Source: a virus. Taken from it: a stretch of 46,783 bases of DNA. The translations under genes and the position numbers were made by a program. Below the pieces are notes generated by a model. That model was not told where the DNA came from, did not search any database, and was given only the letters and a program-made list of their open reading frames with translations. Within the stretch, counting starts at the first letter, position 1, and each line of letters opens with the position of its first letter. Positions 38,255 to 46,783 of this stretch are shown here, piece by piece. The stretch covers positions 1-46,783 of the IMG/VR virus record IMGVR_UViG_3300025588_000001. One strand, 5' to 3'.

Positions 38255-41200
38255 CCTTTGACGCCGGAGCAATTGAGGCCACGCTAACACTGAAGCGTGA
38301 CCAGTTCCAGCGCGATACGCGTCAAGCGCTTGCTGACTATGAGCGTATGAAGGCGCAGCTCGAAAAAGAAATCACGATAAAGGTCAAGGCAGAATCCTCC
38401 GATACGCACAGCTCTAGGGTCACTCAGCAGGGCGGTGGCCTTCTCGGTACCGATCCTACCCTACTGAAGAAGCTCGAGCAGCAAGCAGCTCAGCCCGGCG
38501 GTATCGGCATCATCGGTACCGGAACGGATCAGTCGCTGCAGCGCTTGCTTCGACAGACCTTGCAGAATCAGCTGCAGAACAAGGGTGCACTGGCCGCAAT
38601 AGGTGCCGGTCAGGGCGGTACGGATACCCAGCGGGCCCTTACGCAAGTCGTCACGCAGCAGGTTAAGCAGGTCCAGGTAGGACCTACCGTTGGTGCTCCC
38701 GGTTCCGTAACGGAGGACGTCAGTTACGACACTTCCGGTGCAGCCAACGCCGGTGCCGCATCCGGTAACAGTTTCGGCTCCGCTTTCAAGGTACGTACCT
38801 TCGGTATAGTTGCCGGCATATTCAAGGGAGGTGGTGGAGGGGGAGGCGGAGGTGATGGCGGTGGAGCGTCCAATGCCGGTAGTAACTCCGGCTATCACTT
38901 CGTCCGTTCGTTCCTCTCGAGTACAACGTTCGGGAAGTCCGGCGCACTAGGTACCGGTATTGCAGCTGCACTAGCAACGTTGCCTGCGCTGGGTGGCTTC
39001 GCTGGTGTCGGTATGGGTGTCGCGCTCATCGGCGGATTGACAAAGCATCTAGTATCCGCAAGTCCGCAGCTTAAAGGAGCGTTCACCAATCTCTTCGGTG
39101 GACAAAACGCTGCGGGTAAGAAGGTAACGGGTTCGCTAACAACGACACTCGAGCAAGCCTTTGCTCCGATGGTCCCGGCTATCACGAAGATCTTGGGTCA
39201 GGTTACGGGACTAGTACACGCCATTCTTCCGGAGCTAACGGGTATCTTTAAGGTAATCGGTCCGCAGCTTGAGCCTATCTTCGCTTCGCTTGAGCTCGTG
39301 ATTATGAACGTTCTCGACCTGATGAAGGCAGCTGCACCGGCATTCGGTCCGTTCATTACGACGCTAGTCGGACTCGTTAACAACCTCTTTCCGGGGCTAA
39401 TCGAAATCGTAAAGGCTACCGTACCAGTGATGAAGACACTGTCACAGGTATTCGGCGGTCTCGGTAAGGACCTCGGCGGCTTCTTTAAAGACATGGCACC
39501 CGCGGTGGCCGATTCCGCACAGGTGCTGAAGGTCGTCCTGGGTGCAATCGGTCAGTTGCTTCCGATCATCGGGATACTTGCTTCCTCCTTTGCCAAGATA
39601 CTCGGTCCCGTTATTGTCGCCTTCACCAAATCGTTTCAGTCTCTCGAGCCCGTAATCCTGATTGTCGGTAACGTACTCGGGAAGCTGGCCGGCGCAGTAA
39701 TCGGCAGCCTGGCAGAAACCCTTGGACTCTTGGCGAACATTATTGTAGCCATTAGTCCCGGACTAAAGGTCTTCGCAAACGCCTTTGCGGCTGTATTCAA
39801 GACGCTTGAGAACTCCGGGATCTTCTTCGTCCTAGAGAACGCCTTGACGGAGATTCTCGGACCTCTCGGCAAGGTGATCAATCAGCTGCTTACCGGCCTT
39901 GCTCCGGTATTGCCTATCCTGATTGGTCTGTTTGCGCAGTTCGTAGCTATCCTCGCTGGACAGGCGGCTACGGTACTAACGGTGTTGCTTAACCTGCTTC
40001 TTCCTCTCGTGCCGACGATTACCGAGATAACGAAGTGGCTTGCTGAGCTGCTCAACGGTGCATTGAAGCCACTGCTGCCGATCATCGCAGCGACGACTAT
40101 TGCGTGGAAGCTGCTGACCCTTGCCCTAGCGACGAACCCGTTTGTTGCTATCGGTATTGCGATCGCGCTACTCGTGGTCATTGTCGTTAAGTACCACACG
40201 CAGATTTGGAACTTCATCGTAAAGACGTGGAATGACGTCAAGAACTTCGTAGAGAAGCTCTGGGGCGACATCCTTTCCTTTGCGAAACAGTACTGGCCTC
40301 TGCTGCTAGGTGTCGGCGGTGTCATCTACAAGTACCACGAAGACATCTGGAAGTTCATCCAGCAAATCTGGCACGACGTCCTTAGCTTCCTCAAGGGACT
40401 CTGGAACGACCTAAAGGGTGCCGCTAGCGTTGTCTGGTCGGCGATCAAGCAGGGGATCGCGAACGACGTACATGCGATAGACTCTGTCGTACGCAGTGTG
40501 TGGAACGGTCTTAAGTCGTTCCTCGGTAACATCTGGGGCGACATTAAGTCGCTAGCCAGTACACTGTGGGGCGATCTCAAGCAAGGCTTCAACAACGCCG
40601 TTACGAATATCAAGAACGCGTGGGACAAGCTCGAAGGAATCTTCAAGGCACCCGTCAACTTCTTGATCAATACCGTGTACGACAACGGCATTGCCCGGTT
40701 CTGGAACGACGTTATGGGCAAGATAGGCGGACCTAAGCTACCCGTCATTAAAGGCTTTGCGACTGGTGGCCGTGTACCAGGGTTCGGGGGCGGCGACCAG
40801 CACCTAATCGCCGTCGAGGGCGGCGAAACGGTTATCGACAAGCATCGAAGCCGGGGAATGGCACCGCTCTTTAAGGCACTAGGTATCCCGGGTTACCAAG
40901 ATGGCGGCCAGGTACCGAGTCCGAGCAATCCGATCGGTAGAGGTGGCGTCCTAGGCGCCGGTAACCCGACGGGCTCGCCGTTCCCGAACCCCGTTAGTAG
41001 CATCTGGAACGGAATCAAGGACATTGCTAGCCTAGCGTCGGCAGTGATCACCGGTAATACGAAGGCGCTCGGTAACGACGTACTGAAGTTCATTCACACG
41101 CCCGCGGTGAGTGGCCTAGCAACGATGATGCTGGGCATTCCGAAGACGATGGTAAAGCAGGCACTGCATTCGCTAACGTCGTTCGTCTCGCAGTCCGGCG

Positions 41201-41823
41201 GTACAGGTCTTTACAAGGGCAAGTTCGGTGCCGGTGTTGCGCAATGGCGTCCGGACGTCCTCAAGGCCCTAGCGATGCTCGGTCTACCCAGCGGGCTCGC
41301 CGGTAACGTCCTCTACCAGATGCAGACCGAATCCGGTGGTAACCCGAACGCGATTAACCTTACCGACTCGAATGCGGCTGCCGGTGACCCGTCCCGTGGC
41401 CTCCTCCAGACCATTATGACGACCTTCGAACGTTGGCGTAGTTGGTCGTTGCCGAACAACATCTACAACCCGATGGCAAACATCTTCGCAGCGATCAACT
41501 ATGCGATGCATACCTACGGCCCGACACTGATGCGTGGCGGAATGGGTATGGGATCGGGACACGGTTACGACAGTGGAGGTCCCCTTCCTCCCGGTACACG
41601 AATGGTTACTAACAGTACCGGAGCTATGGAGGAAGTGCTAACGCCTACCGAGCGGAGAGCGTTCGTTGCTCTAGCAAAGGGAGGCGGAGGGGCTTCGCTG
41701 GATGCAAAGATGGACAAGCTTATAGCCGCCGTACTGAAGAGTGCCGGCATTACCGGTGCAGCGCTTGCGAAGGCGCTAAACGATGTTGCGACACACTCAG
41801 CTACGGTAGCAGCACATAGCTAG
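38251..41823 (+). CDS. Tape measure protein with C-terminal lysozyme-like domain
   Basis: 1190 residues. The N-terminal ~80 residues are a coiled-coil (LADYERMKAQLEKEITIKVK). A Gly-rich stretch follows at about residues 192-212. Then come long hydrophobic helical blocks (IAAALATLPALGGFAGVGMG, LLGVGGVIYKYHEDIWKFIQ) typical of tape measures, which set tail length and form a membrane channel. The C-terminal ~180 residues contain a transglycosylase-like fold: QMQTESGGNPNAIN (catalytic Glu at about 1027), DPSRGLLQTIM and NIYNPMANIFAAINYAM. It would cut peptidoglycan during entry. GTG 38251 overlaps the chaperone stop. Confidence 0.9.
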   Translation: MTFDAGAIEATLTLKRDQFQRDTRQALADYERMKAQLEKEITIKVKAESSDTHSSRVTQQGGGLLGTDPTLLKKLEQQAAQPGGIGIIGTGTDQSLQRLLRQTLQNQLQNKGALAAIGAGQGGTDTQRALTQVVTQQVKQVQVGPTVGAPGSVTEDVSYDTSGAANAGAASGNSFGSAFKVRTFGIVAGIFKGGGGGGGGGDGGGASNAGSNSGYHFVRSFLSSTTFGKSGALGTGIAAALATLPALGGFAGVGMGVALIGGLTKHLVSASPQLKGAFTNLFGGQNAAGKKVTGSLTTTLEQAFAPMVPAITKILGQVTGLVHAILPELTGIFKVIGPQLEPIFASLELVIMNVLDLMKAAAPAFGPFITTLVGLVNNLFPGLIEIVKATVPVMKTLSQVFGGLGKDLGGFFKDMAPAVADSAQVLKVVLGAIGQLLPIIGILASSFAKILGPVIVAFTKSFQSLEPVILIVGNVLGKLAGAVIGSLAETLGLLANIIVAISPGLKVFANAFAAVFKTLENSGIFFVLENALTEILGPLGKVINQLLTGLAPVLPILIGLFAQFVAILAGQAATVLTVLLNLLLPLVPTITEITKWLAELLNGALKPLLPIIAATTIAWKLLTLALATNPFVAIGIAIALLVVIVVKYHTQIWNFIVKTWNDVKNFVEKLWGDILSFAKQYWPLLLGVGGVIYKYHEDIWKFIQQIWHDVLSFLKGLWNDLKGAASVVWSAIKQGIANDVHAIDSVVRSVWNGLKSFLGNIWGDIKSLASTLWGDLKQGFNNAVTNIKNAWDKLEGIFKAPVNFLINTVYDNGIARFWNDVMGKIGGPKLPVIKGFATGGRVPGFGGGDQHLIAVEGGETVIDKHRSRGMAPLFKALGIPGYQDGGQVPSPSNPIGRGGVLGAGNPTGSPFPNPVSSIWNGIKDIASLASAVITGNTKALGNDVLKFIHTPAVSGLATMMLGIPKTMVKQALHSLTSFVSQSGGTGLYKGKFGAGVAQWRPDVLKALAMLGLPSGLAGNVLYQMQTESGGNPNAINLTDSNAAAGDPSRGLLQTIMTTFERWRSWSLPNNIYNPMANIFAAINYAMHTYGPTLMRGGMGMGSGHGYDSGGPLPPGTRMVTNSTGAMEEVLTPTERRAFVALAKGGGGASLDAKMDKLIAAVLKSAGITGAALAKALNDVATHSATVAAHS

Positions 41824-41831
41824 GAGGACCG

Positions 41832-44831
41832 TTGTCAGATAGCTTGACCATTTCGGATGGCATCGAGCTTCTCGGTGGCGGTGTTCCGTGTACCTTGCCG
41901 CAATGCCAGAATGCTGCCGGAGTAGGAACGCAGTTTTCGTTGTCACCCGGATACGATCAGGGTGCGCCGCTTCCTATTACGGATGCCACCGTTGAGAACA
42001 TTCTAGACGGTGAACGGGTCCTCGGTACACGACACGGTAACCGCGTACTCACCCTTCCGATCGTTCTCGTTGCACCGGACTACCCAACGCTTGCGGCCTC
42101 TCGAGAGTACCTGCTAGCACTAATTGACGCAGAAGAGTTCCGGATCCGCTGGACTCGGGACAACTACTCGAATGGCTCAGCTAGTGCGCCTTGTATCACT
42201 AATGGATCATTTGAAGCAGGCGTAACCGGTTGGACAACGTACGACAGTGCAGCGTTCACTCAGTCGAGTACGCAAGCACATAGCGGAACGTTCTCCGGTA
42301 GGCTGGTAGGTAACGGCTCCATTGCGAACCCGGGTGTCTTCACCGCGGATACGCCTATCACTCCGGGACAAGGTGCCGGGTTTAGTATCTGGGCATCGCC
42401 GACATCCGACTGGTCCGTGTCGTTCTTCGTCCAGTTCAAGGATGCTTCGCATACCCTTATCGGTAGTGCCACGATTACGAACACCGTTCAGCTACTCGCA
42501 GCGGACGGCTTTCAGCAGATAAGCGTAGCCGGTATTGCACCGGCCAACGCAGCGTATGCTTTGTTCGTAATACAGATGAACGCAACGCCGACATCGGCAA
42601 ACTTCCTGTACCTGGATGACGGTGTTAACGCCTCCGCACAGGACTTCACGGACTACTTGGCACAGCCAATGGTCTACAATTGCTACCGTGCGAACCAGAG
42701 CACGTTGACCTATTCGAGTAGGCGTGATCGGCAGAACTTTGTCGGTATCCTCTCGATCAGCATACCAGCGGCGCCGTTTGGCCGTTCGCAAGAGCCGCTT
42801 ACGATCACCGTTCAGTCACCACTGCAAGGTACCGGATCGGCTCCCGTTTCGCCGGTAGTAATCGAGACGTTCCAGAGCGGCTTTCCGTCAATGTGGAGGA
42901 GCCTCGGTGCGTCAAAGGTAGGCGGTGTTTCGGCTCAGTACACCGGTTACACGAGGAATAACAACCAGGCGTTCTACTCGAAGTCCGGTCTATCGCTAAA
43001 CCTCACCGGTGAGGCATACCTAGCACACTGGCTCGGACTGTCGGCTGACCCTTCGGTGTGGGGATGGAACTACCTATGGGGAACGACTAGAAAAGAAGCG
43101 CTTCACCTCATCTATACGTTGACGGACAACGCGGGTCATACGCTGTCGTTTAGCAAGACGTATTACGTACGAGCGAGCATGAAACTGTCGGCTCCCCGCT
43201 GGCAATACTGCTCGGTACCCCTTCCGGCTAGTGCGAACTTTGTGTGGACTAACGTTACCGCCTGGTCGATCACTATCACGAACTGGAAGGCAGCTAAGAA
43301 GCTTCGATACACCGTTCCGACACTCGATCAGCTCGTTGCTAGTCCGACTGCGAATAACCCGGTAGCAGCTATCCGTGGAGCGATGTACCAGATAAGCCTC
43401 ATAGGTAGCGCACGATCGCCGATCAACGTTCAGGTACAGCAGCCGCAAGGAACTGGTACACCGATCACCGTTGCGTACGGCGTACCGGGTGTCTATCAGT
43501 GGCCGGCTCCCTTCGGTGTGTCGTCCGTTAGCGTATTCAATACCGGACCCGGCGGTAAAGGCGGGAACAGCCAGAACTCGAACGCGTGTGCCGGGGGTGC
43601 GTCCGGTGGTAGTACGGCGTTGAATGCTGCGGTCGGCGTTACCGCGGGGAATACCTATACCGTGACCGTCACGGCAGGCGGTAGCGTAACGCCGACCACC
43701 TTTGTAGGGGACTCCGTTACCGTTACTGCTCCCGCTGGATTGAATGGCGGTAACGCACTAACAACTAACAGCTCCGGAACAGCTGGAGCTGCACCGTCAG
43801 CAGGTACCGGTGGTCATGCCGGAGGTGCAGGTGCTGCCGGTGTAGGTGGTAGCGGCGGTCACTCAGGTGGCGGTGGTAGTTCGGCAGGAACTTCGGCTGC
43901 AGGTAACGCAGCTTCAGGTGCTTCGGGAGGTGCAGCCGTTACCGGTGGCGGTAAGGGAGCTAGTGGCGGTACCTTGCCGGGTAACTACGGCGGTCTTGAC
44001 GGGTCCTTCCCGGGAGGTGCCGGTTCCGGATCGTCAACGGGTACCGGTGGAACATTCCATCGAGGCGGTTTCGGTGGCAACGGGCAGGTATTGCTAACGT
44101 ACACTCCCGTGTTCCCGCCGTTCCAGACAATGCTACTTCACGTGCCGAGCATCGATACACCGTTGTCACTTAACCCGCTCGTTAACGTAGGCGGTGGCGG
44201 TGACGTACCGGACGGTAATACGGAGTACGCAGTTACCTCGAACGACCCGGCGGGTAACGCTAGGTTCCAAGGTACCTACTCCGTACTCGCGGTCAACTTC
44301 GCCTGGACGACTCCTAGCGTTTCGCGAACTATCACGATTACGGTGAACCAGTACGCGTATCCCGGCGCAGTTCCTACCTCGGTCAACGTTCAGACTACGA
44401 TCATACCGAACAACCTACCACTGCTTAACGGCTTCCTTACTATCGGTGAGATCTCGCTACCGATTCTCGACCTTGCACCCGACAACTTCTTGGCGTACTT
44501 TACGATTAACGTCACTAGTTCGCTTACAGCCGATAGGTTCCTTGACGTCATATTCGTCGACACCAAGGGACAACTCGTGCTGATGAGCACCCCGCAGCTT
44601 TACACGACCGTATACGTCGATGAGCCGTCCTCCCTCCGTGATATCGGTCGTGTTCTAGGAACGAATGCTGACCGCGACTCCGCACAATCGGTACTCGGAT
44701 ATTGCCTAGTGAGTGGCGGTCCACTTCTGCTACAGGCAGGAGACAATAACTTGACAGCCTATTGCGTAGAAGGAGCCCCTTCGCTGGTTGTCATAGCTAC
44801 GCCTAGTTGGTTCTCGGATAGGTATGCGTGA
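41832..44831 (+). CDS. Distal tail (Dit-like) protein with inserted carbohydrate-binding module
   Basis: 999 residues. TTG 41832 follows AGGAGG. Residues 1-112 match the N-terminal half of a Dit domain (VLTLPIVLVAPDY, LLALIDAEEFRIRWTRD). A CBM4/9-like jelly roll occupies about 119-265 (NGSFEAGVTGW, SGTFSGRLVG, ANFLYLDDG). The Dit domain then resumes at about 278 (PMVYNCYRANQSTLTYSSRR) and ends in PAAPFGRSQEP. Beta-rich domains follow, then a very Gly-rich section (about 573-753), then a C-terminal domain. It probably forms the tail tip and recognises host cell-wall glycans. Confidence 0.8.
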   Translation: MSDSLTISDGIELLGGGVPCTLPQCQNAAGVGTQFSLSPGYDQGAPLPITDATVENILDGERVLGTRHGNRVLTLPIVLVAPDYPTLAASREYLLALIDAEEFRIRWTRDNYSNGSASAPCITNGSFEAGVTGWTTYDSAAFTQSSTQAHSGTFSGRLVGNGSIANPGVFTADTPITPGQGAGFSIWASPTSDWSVSFFVQFKDASHTLIGSATITNTVQLLAADGFQQISVAGIAPANAAYALFVIQMNATPTSANFLYLDDGVNASAQDFTDYLAQPMVYNCYRANQSTLTYSSRRDRQNFVGILSISIPAAPFGRSQEPLTITVQSPLQGTGSAPVSPVVIETFQSGFPSMWRSLGASKVGGVSAQYTGYTRNNNQAFYSKSGLSLNLTGEAYLAHWLGLSADPSVWGWNYLWGTTRKEALHLIYTLTDNAGHTLSFSKTYYVRASMKLSAPRWQYCSVPLPASANFVWTNVTAWSITITNWKAAKKLRYTVPTLDQLVASPTANNPVAAIRGAMYQISLIGSARSPINVQVQQPQGTGTPITVAYGVPGVYQWPAPFGVSSVSVFNTGPGGKGGNSQNSNACAGGASGGSTALNAAVGVTAGNTYTVTVTAGGSVTPTTFVGDSVTVTAPAGLNGGNALTTNSSGTAGAAPSAGTGGHAGGAGAAGVGGSGGHSGGGGSSAGTSAAGNAASGASGGAAVTGGGKGASGGTLPGNYGGLDGSFPGGAGSGSSTGTGGTFHRGGFGGNGQVLLTYTPVFPPFQTMLLHVPSIDTPLSLNPLVNVGGGGDVPDGNTEYAVTSNDPAGNARFQGTYSVLAVNFAWTTPSVSRTITITVNQYAYPGAVPTSVNVQTTIIPNNLPLLNGFLTIGEISLPILDLAPDNFLAYFTINVTSSLTADRFLDVIFVDTKGQLVLMSTPQLYTTVYVDEPSSLRDIGRVLGTNADRDSAQSVLGYCLVSGGPLLLQAGDNNLTAYCVEGAPSLVVIATPSWFSDRYA

Positions 44832-45361
44832 TGGCACCGTCACCGACAGCTCAGCAGCTGCAGCGAAAGCTCGATGAGGTTGAGCGTCGCGTTAATGCTT
44901 CGGTCGGTAGTGTCGTACTTACCGAAGCAAATACGTCTACGACGACTATCACTAGCACCAGCCCCAACGATCTAGGTGCTAGTATCGGACTTCAGCAAAC
45001 GGTAGGTCCGGGACAGGTTCGATTTCGCTGGCTTCTAATGTGCGTTCCGAACGGCACCGGATCGGCGGGTAACGGTCGGTTTCGACTGTCGACTCCGGCA
45101 TTCAGTAGTGGCGGTTACACATTCCAATCGGTTGCTAACGGTCCACTTACGATTGCTCGGTTCGACAACACCAGCGGCGGCGGGGTGTTCATGTCCGGAC
45201 CGTCCTTCTCGGCTACCGATCCGGTATACAACATTATCATCGAAGGATGCTGCACGTTTACTGCATCGGGGCTTATCACGGTTCAGGCGGCTCTTACCGG
45301 CGCCGGTGACGGTGAGTTCGTCATAGCGGTCGGTTCCTCGCTGGACACCTGGCAGACTTAA
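44831..45361 (+). CDS. Small minor tail protein, 176 aa
   Basis: A helical start (AQQLQRKLDEVERRVNASVG, about residues 7-26) attaches to a beta-rich body with DLGASIGLQQTVGPGQVRFR and ASGLITVQAALTGAGDGEFV strands. ATG 44831 overlaps the previous stop as TGATG. GTG 44828 forms GTGA and is an alternative. It resembles trimeric beta-structured tail-tip proteins. Not matched to a family. Confidence 0.72.
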   Translation: MAPSPTAQQLQRKLDEVERRVNASVGSVVLTEANTSTTTITSTSPNDLGASIGLQQTVGPGQVRFRWLLMCVPNGTGSAGNGRFRLSTPAFSSGGYTFQSVANGPLTIARFDNTSGGGVFMSGPSFSATDPVYNIIIEGCCTFTASGLITVQAALTGAGDGEFVIAVGSSLDTWQT

Positions 45362-45374
45362 TCGGAGGTTAGAA

Positions 45375-45719
45375 ATGGCGAAGTTTACCGCCGGATCGCA
45401 GCTTAATCGCAGTCAGCTCGACACCTCGTTGGTCGCACTCGGACTAAAGCTAGCCGATGTGATTAACACGGCTACGGCTGTAGCAGGAACCGTTACGGAG
45501 CTAGTTACGAACCCGTCTGATGCGACTCAGCCGAACGGTGACCTAACCAATCTGGACCCGCAGAACCCGTATAGCGCGGACGAAGTAACGGCGATTACCG
45601 ATCTGGTCGCCTCTCTACAGCCGGCGATTGCTGCGATGATGGAAGGTACGGCGCTCCCTGCAGCTTCACCGTCCCTAGCTGCCCAAGCAGCCAAGTTTAC
45701 GAAGTTGGCCGCTGTCTAA
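45375..45719 (+). CDS. Helical hypothetical protein, 114 aa
   Basis: ATG 45375 follows GGAGG. Helical, with SLVALGLKLADVINTATAVA at the start and IAAMMEGTALPAASPSLAAQ at the end, and a Pro/Asn-rich middle. Its place among tail-tip genes suggests a structural or chaperone role. Not recognised. Confidence 0.68.
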   Translation: MAKFTAGSQLNRSQLDTSLVALGLKLADVINTATAVAGTVTELVTNPSDATQPNGDLTNLDPQNPYSADEVTAITDLVASLQPAIAAMMEGTALPAASPSLAAQAAKFTKLAAV

Positions 45720-46783
45720 TGGCGCTGCGTGGCGATTACCCGCAGATCCGTTCGTTCAAACCGAACGGTAGTGATGTTCGCTGGTTCGGTGAATCGGGAA
45801 TCGTCAACGGTTTGAAATACGGCTCAACGCGTCCCGGCGGTGACGGTCCGATGAGCTGCACCTTGAACGCTGATCCGGCGACGAGATCACCGGCAATCGA
45901 CCCCGGACGCTATGCCGAGATTTATGTCGGTGCAAGTCGTGTCTGGTGGGGACAGCTATCGGAGCCCGTTCAGATACAAACCGGTTGGAACATAACGGCG
46001 ATCGGCTCCGGTCAACTCGGTACGAACTTCCGTGACGTTTGGTCTACGTGGAACCTCAACGACGGTATTAACCGTGCGATTACTCGTGGCCTTCCGTGGA
46101 TCAACCCCGGTGTAGGTAGCGGTTACATTGCTAGCTCGACGCAGGTAGATTCCGGATCGCAAACGATTACCGACTTCCTCGGCACGGTCATTTCTTCGCC
46201 ACCGCAGACGTGGTACGTAGACCGCGCGAGTACCCTAAAGGTAACGGGAATACCGAGCACCGTTACACGTCTGCTAGTGGCAACAACGGCACCGACGCGT
46301 ACTCTTAATGCCGATGTCAACACGATCTTTCTCAAGTACGTCATCAGCGACAACGCGAAAGGTAAAACGACATACGGTGTCGCTGTCGTGTCGAACGCTG
46401 CCCTGATTGCAGCACACGGTCCGCAGGAAGACTTCTTCGATATTACAAGCCAAGGTGTACTTACCTTGTCTGCGGCACAGTCTATCGGCAATGACCTTCT
46501 TAGCCGATACATTCGTGCACCGTTCGCTAGTCCGTTCACTGTTAGTTACGGTCAGTACCTTAACTTCGGAGGCTCCCCGGTAGATCTTGCTTCGGAGCAA
46601 GCCGGTGAAGTGGTACGACTACTCGTTGTCGATTCTCCGTACGGTGGAGAAGTGACGATGGGGCCGATTCAGTTCTACGTCGGCTCAATTCAGATCGACA
46701 TAGATGCACAGAACGCTACGGTTACCCCGTTCATGTCTTACCGTACTGACCTAGCATCGATTCTTTCACTGATTCAAGCACAG
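45719..46783 (+). CDS. Minor tail protein, truncated by the window end
   Basis: ATG 45719 overlaps the previous stop as TAATG. The frame stays open for 355 codons to the edge. PDIRSF-type start (DYPQIRSFKPNGSDVRWFGE), GPMSCTLNADPATRSPAIDP, YAEIYVGASRVWWGQLSEPV and DFLGTVISSPPQTWYVDRAS match tail-hub proteins of actinophages that follow the Dit-like gene, equivalent in position to Tal. It probably contacts the cell envelope. The C-terminus is missing. Confidence 0.8.
   Translation, partial: MALRGDYPQIRSFKPNGSDVRWFGESGIVNGLKYGSTRPGGDGPMSCTLNADPATRSPAIDPGRYAEIYVGASRVWWGQLSEPVQIQTGWNITAIGSGQLGTNFRDVWSTWNLNDGINRAITRGLPWINPGVGSGYIASSTQVDSGSQTITDFLGTVISSPPQTWYVDRASTLKVTGIPSTVTRLLVATTAPTRTLNADVNTIFLKYVISDNAKGKTTYGVAVVSNAALIAAHGPQEDFFDITSQGVLTLSAAQSIGNDLLSRYIRAPFASPFTVSYGQYLNFGGSPVDLASEQAGEVVRLLVVDSPYGGEVTMGPIQFYVGSIQIDIDAQNATVTPFMSYRTDLASILSLIQAQ

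Overview
The window looks like most of the genome of a tailed, siphovirus-like bacteriophage, probably of an actinobacterial host. Evidence: two divergent blocks of tightly packed genes, many joined by ATGA, GTGA or TAATG start-stop overlaps; an ordered head-to-tail module (small and large terminase, portal, MuF-like protein, protease/scaffold, decoration protein, major capsid, connectors, tail terminator, major tail protein, frameshifted tail chaperones, tape measure, minor tail proteins); strong GGAGG ribosome-binding sites; and many GTG and TTG starts. The host assignment is inference from protein style (DUF6011-like and actinophage-type connector and tail proteins). No integrase, tRNA gene, CRISPR array or IS element was seen. 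No endolysin was seen, so the lysis genes and probably the rest of the tail lie past the right edge.

Left arm (1-16,500, all leftward): early and replication genes. The recognisable enzymes are an SF3/D5-type helicase, a primase-polymerase (PriPol), a MazG-like pyrophosphohydrolase, a RecB/Cas4-like nuclease, an SNF2-type helicase, a SLOG/DUF2493-like protein and a helix-turn-helix protein. Around them sit many small zinc-binding, basic or membrane proteins of unknown role. At least eight leftward promoters share one design: perfect TTGACA, a 17-bp spacer (18 in one) usually ending in GC, then a TAnnnT box. A 250-bp gene-poor, AT-richer stretch with direct and inverted repeats lies just downstream of the helicase and is a candidate replication origin.

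The switch region (16,494-17,303) holds a leftward promoter, a short palindrome, and two related copies of a ~35-bp motif, one before each terminase gene.

Right arm (16,592-46,783, all rightward): late genes. The unusual part is a ~10.7-kb stretch between portal and prohead protease (20.6-31.3 kb), where most siphophages have only a MuF protein. It encodes a LysM-MuF fusion without a visible standard start, two small membrane proteins, a ParB/Srx-plus-zinc-metallopeptidase protein, a helical membrane protein, a Lys/Ala-rich histone-H1-like protein, a 1037-residue protein with about 26 tandem 19-residue repeats, and a PD-(D/E)XK-like nuclease. Three of these share a short motif of the form PIGS(P/L)IV, which I suggest marks a family of virion cargo proteins. 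The capsid and tail genes follow in canonical order. The distal-tail-like protein has a carbohydrate-binding module inserted into its N-terminal domain and a long glycine-rich region. The last gene runs off the window.
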